Positions 58,891 to 64,000 of a stretch of DNA of 64,000 nt are shown here, piece after piece (the stretch's first letter is position 1; every line of letters starts with the position of its first letter). Source of the DNA: Streptomyces vietnamensis (lineage in GTDB: Bacteria; Actinomycetota; Actinomycetes; Streptomycetales; Streptomycetaceae); assembly GCF_000830005.1 (NCBI RefSeq), contig NZ_CP010407.1:2585001-2649000 (forward strand), given 5' to 3'. A program made the position numbers and the translations under genes. Under the pieces are notes generated by a model. The model was not told the DNA's origin. It searched no databases and worked only from the letters and a program-made list of their open reading frames with translations.

Positions 58891-58897
58891 ATCCACT

Positions 58898-59242
58898 GTG
58901 CGTCAGATCCCCGTCGACACCTCCGCCGCGATGGTGATGGTGGCCCAGCCCCCGGCCCCGAAGATCGCCAACCGCCAGACCGGCGAGATCGCCACCGACC
59001 GGGACACCGGTGCCCCTCTCATGACCGTCGACGTCATGTTCGTCATGGACGGCAACGCCGAGATCCTCAACCTGACCGTGCCCAAGACCGGCATCTCCGA
59101 GGAGCTGTCCATGGGCACCCCGGTCGCCCTGACCGGCGTCGTCGCCCGGCCCTGGGAAAACGAGTTCAACGGCCAGAAGCGCCACGGCATCAGCTTCCGC
59201 GCCGTCGCCGTCACCTCGCTCGCCGCCGCGAAGGTCGGCTGA
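58898..59242 (+). CDS. OB-fold-like conserved AICE protein
   Basis: 114 aa from a GTG. KIANRQTGEIATDRDTGAPLMTVDVMFVMDGNAEILNLTVPKTGISEEL and TPVALTGVVARPWENEFNGQKRHGISFRA (outline) suggest a single beta barrel of the OB type. Found before the translocase in pSAM2-like elements; perhaps binds single-stranded DNA. First gene of the transfer operon. Confidence 0.68.
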   Translation: MRQIPVDTSAAMVMVAQPPAPKIANRQTGEIATDRDTGAPLMTVDVMFVMDGNAEILNLTVPKTGISEELSMGTPVALTGVVARPWENEFNGQKRHGISFRAVAVTSLAAAKVG

Positions 59243-59245
59243 CCC

Positions 59246-60604
59246 ATGACCGCCTTAACGGTCACCCTCGCGCTGGTCGCCACGGCCGCGCTGCTGCTGC
59301 GGTGGCAGCGTCCGGCCTGGTACTGGATGAGCTTCGGCGTCGTCTTCGCCATGGTGCGGATCCTCGCCCGGTACGCGTCGGTCATGGACGCGTGCGGGCT
59401 GACCGTCCCGCCCTCGCGCTGGCGCCTGACGCTGGCTCGGATGACCGGCCGACCCATCCCCGACTCGCGGGCGCCCCGGATCCTGCGGCTGCGGCCGACA
59501 CGTACCGGGCTCGTACTGCGGGTGAAGCTCCGCCCCGGGCAGGACGCCTTCGACTTCTCCGCCGCCTCCGACCGGCTCCGGCACTCGTTCGTCATGCAGA
59601 ACGTCACCGCCCGGGAGGTCCGCTCGGGTGTCGTCGAGCTGCGGATGACCGGCTACGACGTCCTCAAGCGGGTCCAGATGCCCGCCGCCGCTGCCCGTGC
59701 TGGGGTGATGCGCGTCCCGGTCGCCATGCGGGAGGACGGAGAGGTCTACTACCGCGACTACCGCCAGACCCCGCACGCACTGAATGTCGGTGCCACACAG
59801 TCCGGCAAGTCCGTCTATCAGCGCAACCTCGTTGCCGCGCTCGCCCCGCTGGACGTCGCCTTGGTCGGGATCGACTGCAAGCAGGGCGTTGAACTCGCTC
59901 CGCTTGCCCGGCGGTTCACTGCCCTGGGCTACAACCCTGACGCCGCCGCCGATCTCCTCGACGCGCTCGTCGAGCACATGGAGGACGTCTACCAACTGAT
60001 TCGCCGCGAGCAGAGGTTGAGTGCAGACCTGCCGGATGCGGAGATCACCGCCGACATCTGGGACCTGCCCGATCACCTGCGACCGACGCCGATCGTGCTC
60101 CTGGTCGATGAGGTCGCCGAACTCGCCCTCTTCGCCACGAAGGAGGAGGAGAAGCGGCGGGACCGGATCATCACCTCCCTCGTACGGCTCGCCCAGCTCG
60201 GCCGCGCCGCCGGCATCTACCTGGAGATCTGCGGGCAGCGCTTCGGCTCCGAGCTAGGTAAGGGCATCACGATGCTTCGCGCCCAGCTCACCGGCCGCAC
60301 CGCTCACCGCGTCAACGACGAGACCTCCGCCAACATGGCCTTCGGCGACATCGCCCCGGACGCCGTCCTCGCCACGGTCCAGATCCGCACCGACCGGCCC
60401 GGCACCGCCGTCGCCAGCGACTCCTCCGGTGGGTGGGTCCGCATCCGCACTCCCCATCTCACGCTCCGGCGGGCCGTGAACATCGCGAACTCCCACGCCC
60501 ACCGCACACCCGAAATCCCCGCGCTGGACGCCTTCCGGCCCGTCCTGCCGCCTCTGGGCAAAGCCGCGGCGCCCTCGGCCGTCACGGCTCCCGCGATCGT
60601 CTGA
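59246..60604 (+). CDS. traSA: TraSA-like FtsK/SpoIIIE DNA translocase
   Basis: 452 aa, shorter than the first element's TraB. N-terminal membrane helices (TVTLALVATAALLL; WYWMSFGVVFAMVRIL), then the motor with Walker A GATQSGKSVYQRN and Walker B IVLLVDEVAELALF, and the QRFGSELGKGITMLRAQLTGRTAHRVND segment of FtsK-type transfer proteins. Moves double-stranded DNA between cells. Follows the previous gene by 3 bp. Confidence 0.92.
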   Translation: MTALTVTLALVATAALLLRWQRPAWYWMSFGVVFAMVRILARYASVMDACGLTVPPSRWRLTLARMTGRPIPDSRAPRILRLRPTRTGLVLRVKLRPGQDAFDFSAASDRLRHSFVMQNVTAREVRSGVVELRMTGYDVLKRVQMPAAAARAGVMRVPVAMREDGEVYYRDYRQTPHALNVGATQSGKSVYQRNLVAALAPLDVALVGIDCKQGVELAPLARRFTALGYNPDAAADLLDALVEHMEDVYQLIRREQRLSADLPDAEITADIWDLPDHLRPTPIVLLVDEVAELALFATKEEEKRRDRIITSLVRLAQLGRAAGIYLEICGQRFGSELGKGITMLRAQLTGRTAHRVNDETSANMAFGDIAPDAVLATVQIRTDRPGTAVASDSSGGWVRIRTPHLTLRRAVNIANSHAHRTPEIPALDAFRPVLPPLGKAAAPSAVTAPAIV

Positions 60605-60622
60605 ATCCCCCCGTTCCACGGC

Positions 60623-60641
60623 GGCGTGACCGCGTCACGCC
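60623..60641. repeat. palindrome after traSA
   Basis: GGCGTGAC-cgc-GTCACGCC, 8-bp arms, 18 bp after the traSA stop. Could be an operator, terminator or part of a transfer locus. Confidence 0.45.
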
Positions 60642-60686
60642 AGGTCCCTACCCCGCCCATGCCCGAAACCGGAAGGAGGACCCCCG

Positions 60687-61394
60687 ATGCGTCCCATCCG
60701 CCGACCGGACGCCGTCCTCGTACAAGCCGTGATTGCCGGCGCCCTGTCCTTCGCTCACCTCCACGACCTGGCTGCGGCTGCGGGACAGTCCGGTTGGAAG
60801 GCTTGGGCCTACCCAGTCTCCGTGGATCTCCTGCTCGTCGCCGCTTGGCATCGGCTGCGGACCTCGCGGGCCGCCGGTGTGCCTGCCCGCTCGGCCTGGA
60901 CGTGGTTCATGGTCGCCCTGGCCGCCTCGCTCGGCGCGAACGTCGCCACCGCCGGTCTCCTCGACCTCGGCCACGTTCCCGCCTGGCTGCGCATCCTCGT
61001 CGCGGGCTGGCCCGCCCTCGCGTTCCTCGGCGGGACCCTTCTTGTCCACGCCCCCGGGCATCCGGCGGTCGCCCAGCCTGCCGAACCTGACACGGACACC
61101 GAGCAGCCCTCGGCCGTGGAAGCGGTCATCGAGCGGGACGACGTGGTCGAGCCGGAGCCGGGGATCGCCGCCGTACCGGCCCTTCCTTCCCTGGAACCGG
61201 AGCCGGTCCCGGAACCCGCGCCGGAGCCCGAACCCGCCCCCGTGGCCGTACCGCCGGCGCTCGTCGCTCACGCCCGGAAGGTCGCCGACGACTACCGCGC
61301 CCGCACTGGCTACCCGATCGACACCGACACCCTCCGCGCCCGCCTCGGCGTCCCGCCCCTGATGGCCAACGCCATCGCCGCCCAGCTCGCCTGA
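60687..61394 (+). CDS. spdB: DUF2637/SpdB-like spread protein
   Basis: 235 aa. Four membrane helices in the first 125 residues (LVQAVIAGALSFAHLHDLA; AYPVSVDLLLVAAW; TWFMVALAASLGANVATAG; ILVAGWPALAFLGGTLLVH), a Glu/Pro linker and a C-terminal helical domain (DDYRARTGYPIDTDTLRARLG). Expected to form part of the septal route for plasmid spread. Ribosome site GGAGGAC. Confidence 0.82.
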   Translation: MRPIRRPDAVLVQAVIAGALSFAHLHDLAAAAGQSGWKAWAYPVSVDLLLVAAWHRLRTSRAAGVPARSAWTWFMVALAASLGANVATAGLLDLGHVPAWLRILVAGWPALAFLGGTLLVHAPGHPAVAQPAEPDTDTEQPSAVEAVIERDDVVEPEPGIAAVPALPSLEPEPVPEPAPEPEPAPVAVPPALVAHARKVADDYRARTGYPIDTDTLRARLGVPPLMANAIAAQLA

Positions 61395-61406
61395 GGGGAG
61401 ACCCCC

Positions 61407-61598
61407 ATGGCCCCTCGCGATCACTTCCACTCCGTGATGCGGATCGGCCCGGTGCAGATCGGCACCCACCGCGACCGTCACGGCCGCACCAAGTACGCCG
61501 CCGTGTGCACGGCCGACGGCTGCGGCTGGTCCGCCGAGTACTCCAGTTCCTCTGCCGCCCAGCTCGCCGCCCGCACCCATCGCTGCAAGCCCCGCTGA
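61407..61598 (+). CDS. mobile element transfer protein (zinc-finger)
   Basis: 63 aa. VMRIGPVQIGTHRDRHGRTKYAAVCTADGC, then CGWSAEYSSSSAAQLAARTHRC: a C-x4-C ... H-x-x-C zinc site. Family annotated as mobile element transfer protein in AICEs. GGGGAG precedes the ATG. Confidence 0.82.
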   Translation: MAPRDHFHSVMRIGPVQIGTHRDRHGRTKYAAVCTADGCGWSAEYSSSSAAQLAARTHRCKPR

Positions 61599-61618
61599 CC
61601 TCGAAGGAGTCCCGCGTC

Positions 61619-61777
61619 ATGGACGTCCCGCTCTGGCTCGCCCTGATCGTCGTCGGCAGCCTCGGCATCAAACTCATCCGCCCGCCCTGGTGGCTCGTCG
61701 CCGTGATCCTCCTCGGCGGCTACCTCCTCGCCGACAGCGTCCTCGCCCCGCTCATCGACACGACGATCAACAAGTAG
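61619..61777 (+). CDS. 52-aa membrane protein
   Basis: Two hydrophobic helices (LWLALIVVGSLGIKLI and WWLVAVILLGGYLLADSVL). AAGGAG lies upstream. Small Spd-type membrane component of the transfer operon. Confidence 0.7.
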   Translation: MDVPLWLALIVVGSLGIKLIRPPWWLVAVILLGGYLLADSVLAPLIDTTINK

Positions 61778-61789
61778 GGAGAACCGTCA

Positions 61790-62121
61790 TGTTCCAGCCG
61801 CGCATCCCGGTCAACCCGCTCCCAACCGGCATCGTCACCCCGCTCGTCCAGCCGACCTTCACCGCCGACATCGCGCCCCACCACACCGCCGACGCGGCGG
61901 CCTGCAACCACCACCACGCCCCGGCCCCTGCGCCGTCCTCCGCCGTGCGCCTCACCCCGGCCGGCCTGGCTGTCGTCGTCGCCGGCGGCGCCGGAGCCGT
62001 CCTGGTCGTCGGCGCGGTCCTGGTCTCCATGCTCCTCGCCGTCGCCGTCAGCGCTGCCTCGGTCGCCGTGTGCGCCGTGGTCCTGCGCTCGCTCCTCAAC
62101 GGCCAGCAGCGGCGCCGCTAG
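61790..62121 (+). CDS. SpdD-like membrane protein
   Basis: About 110 aa (ATG at 61789-61790 region, MFQPRIPVNPLPTG). A His/Pro-rich N-terminus (HHTADAAACNHHHAPAPAPS) and one or two helices (GLAVVVAGGAGAVLVVGAVLV; LAVAVSAASVAVCAVVL). Similar to SpdD-type spread proteins. GGGAG precedes the ATG. Confidence 0.75.
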
Positions 62122-62209
62122 TCGGGCCTCCGGGCAGCTCAACCGCCAAGTCTCCGCCGCCCGGAAGCCCCGCTCCCACCCAGCTCGCAGAACCAGAAGG
62201 AAGCACTCC

Positions 62210-63607
62210 ATGATGACCGTCCCAGCCGCCTCGTCGGTGGGATTTGACACCGCCACCCTGGGCGACATGCTCCGGGTGGCCGGATCCCCCGGCTTCGACC
62301 GCTGGAAGGAGCAGATCCACCGCACCGGCGGCTGCTCCCACCCCATCCACCTCCAGGGCTGGACCCTCACCCGGGACAAGACCACCGGCGAGACCCTCCA
62401 CCGGTACTCCACCGACACCGAACCGGGGACACGCCTCCGGATCGCCTGCGGCAACCGCCGGGCCTCCCGCTGCCCCGCCTGCGCCTGGACGTACGCGGGC
62501 GACACGTACCATCTCATCCGCGCTGGCCTCGCCGGAGACGACCGCCGGGACATCCCCGCCACCGTCCGCGATCACCCCCGCGTCTTCCTCACCCTCACCG
62601 CCCCGTCCTTCGGACCGGTCCACAACCGTCCCGACATCCGGCCCTGTCGCTGCGGCGTCCGCCACGCCAAGGACGACACCGCCCTCGGCATTCCGCTCGA
62701 CCCCGAGTCGTACGACTACGCCGCCGCCGTCCTCTTCAACAACCACGCCGGGCAGCTCTGGCAGCGATTCACGAACCGCCTCCGCCGGGAGATCGCCGCC
62801 GCGGCCGGCCTCTCGCAGCGTGAGCTGAAGAAGGTCGCCCGGGTCTCGTACGGGAAGGTCGCCGAGTTCCAGAAGCGGGGCGCCGTCCACTTCCACGCCG
62901 TCGTCCGCCTCGACGGCCCGGACGGTCCCGACTCCCCGCCGCCGTCGTGGGCAACCACCGAGAGCCTCACCGACGCCATCCGCGCCGCCGCCACCCACGC
63001 GTACACGACTGTCACCGTCACCGCCGCTGGCAACCAACCCGCCCGCCGTCTCCGCTGGGGCACCCAGCTCGACATCCGCCCCGTCAAAGCCTTCGGCGAC
63101 GGCTCCGACATCACCGAACAGGCCGTCGCCTCCTACATCGCCAAGTACGCCACCAAAGCCGCCGAGACCACCGGCAGCCTCAACCGCCGCGTCGGCAACC
63201 GTGAAGCCCTGGTCCTCCTCGACGTCCCCGACCACACCCGCCGCCTCGCCGAAGCCTGCTTCGACCTAGACCCGCTCTACCCCGACCGCCGTCTCCTCGC
63301 CTGGGCCCACATGCTCGGCTTCCGCGGCCACTTCTCCACCAAGTCCCGCCAGTACTCCACCACCCTGGGCGAGCTCCGCCAGACCCGCGCCGACTACCGC
63401 GCCGCCCAGGAACGCACCGCCCGCGGCCTCGACGACATCGAGCCGGACACCGTCCTCGTCCTCACCTCCTGGACCTACGCCGGCCAAGGCCACTCCCCCG
63501 GTGAGGCCGCCCTCGCCGCCACCATCGCCCGGGACATCCAGCTCAACCGTGAGACCGCCCGCGAAGCCCTACGCGACCAACTCGCCCTGGAGGGAGCACC
63601 CGCATGA
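62210..63607 (+). CDS. repSA: rolling-circle replication initiator (RepSA-like)
   Basis: 465 aa. Two zinc-type clusters (CGNRRASRCPACAW; CRCGVRH) precede the HUH motif GAVHFHAVVRLDG, and the catalytic Tyr lies in EQAVASYIAKYATKAAE. It nicks the excised circle and starts rolling-circle replication, as in pSAM2, a different strategy from the prim-pol module of the first element. Its TGA overlaps the Xis ATG (ATGA). Confidence 0.92.
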   Translation: MMTVPAASSVGFDTATLGDMLRVAGSPGFDRWKEQIHRTGGCSHPIHLQGWTLTRDKTTGETLHRYSTDTEPGTRLRIACGNRRASRCPACAWTYAGDTYHLIRAGLAGDDRRDIPATVRDHPRVFLTLTAPSFGPVHNRPDIRPCRCGVRHAKDDTALGIPLDPESYDYAAAVLFNNHAGQLWQRFTNRLRREIAAAAGLSQRELKKVARVSYGKVAEFQKRGAVHFHAVVRLDGPDGPDSPPPSWATTESLTDAIRAAATHAYTTVTVTAAGNQPARRLRWGTQLDIRPVKAFGDGSDITEQAVASYIAKYATKAAETTGSLNRRVGNREALVLLDVPDHTRRLAEACFDLDPLYPDRRLLAWAHMLGFRGHFSTKSRQYSTTLGELRQTRADYRAAQERTARGLDDIEPDTVLVLTSWTYAGQGHSPGEAALAATIARDIQLNRETAREALRDQLALEGAPA

Positions 63608-63813
63608 CCGACCGACTGCTGACCGTGGGCCAGGCCGCCGAACTCCTCGGCACCACCGAGAGGTTTCCGCGTCGGCTCATCGCCGAGCGCCGGATCACCT
63701 TCGTCAAGGTGGGACGGCATGTCCGCATTCCTGAGCGGGCCTTGGAGGAGTTCGTCGTCGCCCACACCGTCCAGCCGATCACCACTCATCGCCGATTCGC
63801 GGCGGTGGCCTGA
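63604..63813 (+). CDS. xis: excisionase (MerR-like HTH)
   Basis: 69 aa. LLTVGQAAELLGTTERFPRRLIAERRITFVKVGRHVRIPERALEEFV (outline) is the usual excisionase helix-turn-helix with wing. ATGA and TGATG overlaps with repSA and int show one translational unit repSA-xis-int. Confidence 0.92.
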   Translation: MTDRLLTVGQAAELLGTTERFPRRLIAERRITFVKVGRHVRIPERALEEFVVAHTVQPITTHRRFAAVA

Positions 63814-64000
63814 TGGCGAACAGCAAAGGCAAGCGGCGACGCTTCGGTGCGGTGCGCAAGCTGCCCTCCGGGCGGTTCCAGGCCCGCTATCAGGGGCCGG
63901 ACGGGCTGACGCGATCAGCTCCCGAGACGTTCGCATCGCAGACCGATGCTGATCGGTGGCTCGTCCGCAAGGAAGCAGAAATCATCGACGGCCGTTGGAG
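63813..64000 (+). CDS. int: tyrosine integrase of the second AICE (5' part only)
   Basis: Partial, 62 codons before the window ends (MANSKGKRRRFGAVRK). GRFQARYQGPDGLTRSAPETFASQTDADRWL is the arm-binding N-terminal domain of phage-type integrases. The catalytic part and the att site lie beyond the window. Starts at the last base of the xis stop (TGATG). Confidence 0.9.
   Translation, partial: MANSKGKRRRFGAVRKLPSGRFQARYQGPDGLTRSAPETFASQTDADRWLVRKEAEIIDGRW

Overview
The window is a stretch of Streptomyces (or very close actinomycete) chromosome. Very high GC, strong third-position G/C bias, many GTG starts, chains of 4-bp start/stop overlaps, the cobalamin, sterol and DmdR/IdeR-type signals, and two actinomycete integrative and conjugative elements (AICEs) all point there.

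Region 1 (96-15134) is a complete AICE. It is bounded by 13-bp direct repeats CAGTTCTAGTTAT at 96-108 and 15122-15134. From the left it carries a tyrosine integrase and Xis, an iteron-like TGACGC field, and an AAA+ helicase-like protein with a primase-polymerase (a prim-pol replication module) and an atypical C5 DNA methylase. Next come an FtsK/TraB translocase with 8-bp repeats at its 3' end (candidate transfer locus) and a run of small spread/accessory proteins, one with an HEAGH metalloprotease motif. At the right are a divergent GntR repressor with a palindromic operator, a HAD phosphatase and one unknown cargo gene. It sits in the spacer between two divergent chromosomal genes, not in a tRNA.

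Region 2 (15.1-44.8 kb) is chromosomal. It holds an MBL hydrolase; a Ser/Thr kinase; a class-II-like cobalamin riboswitch with a five-gene, translationally coupled operon (two membrane-anchored secreted proteins plus an ECF transporter); a small lytic transglycosylase; and nitronate monooxygenase. A FadA5-like thiolase and a CYP125-like P450 are divergent and share two KstR-like operators. After these come DUF2330, O-methyltransferase, serpin, MhuD-like haem monooxygenase, GNAT, an MFS-MarR fusion, a peptidoglycan-binding protein, HAD, secreted HNH nuclease, DoxX with an iron-box-like site, DedA, GntR/UTRA, RNase Z-like MBL, lamin-tail, DUF4231 and others.

Region 3 (44.9-56.3 kb) is a mosaic island. 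Two copies of the 3' half of a tRNA-Val(TAC) flank 3.4 kb with a broken integrase and a DUF4209 (RNxxxHG, HEPN-like) protein. A 36-bp imperfect direct repeat flanks 5.7 kb with two GntR modules and a putative phosphorothioate/modified-DNA-dependent type IV endonuclease. A pentapeptide-repeat membrane protein follows, and a 3' half of tRNA-Ser(TGA) lies at 56181.

Region 4 (57.2-64.0 kb) is a second, pSAM2-like AICE cut by the window end: immunity-like protein, Nudix, KorSA-type GntR with its operators, TraSA-like translocase, Spd proteins, rolling-circle RepSA, Xis and the start of Int.
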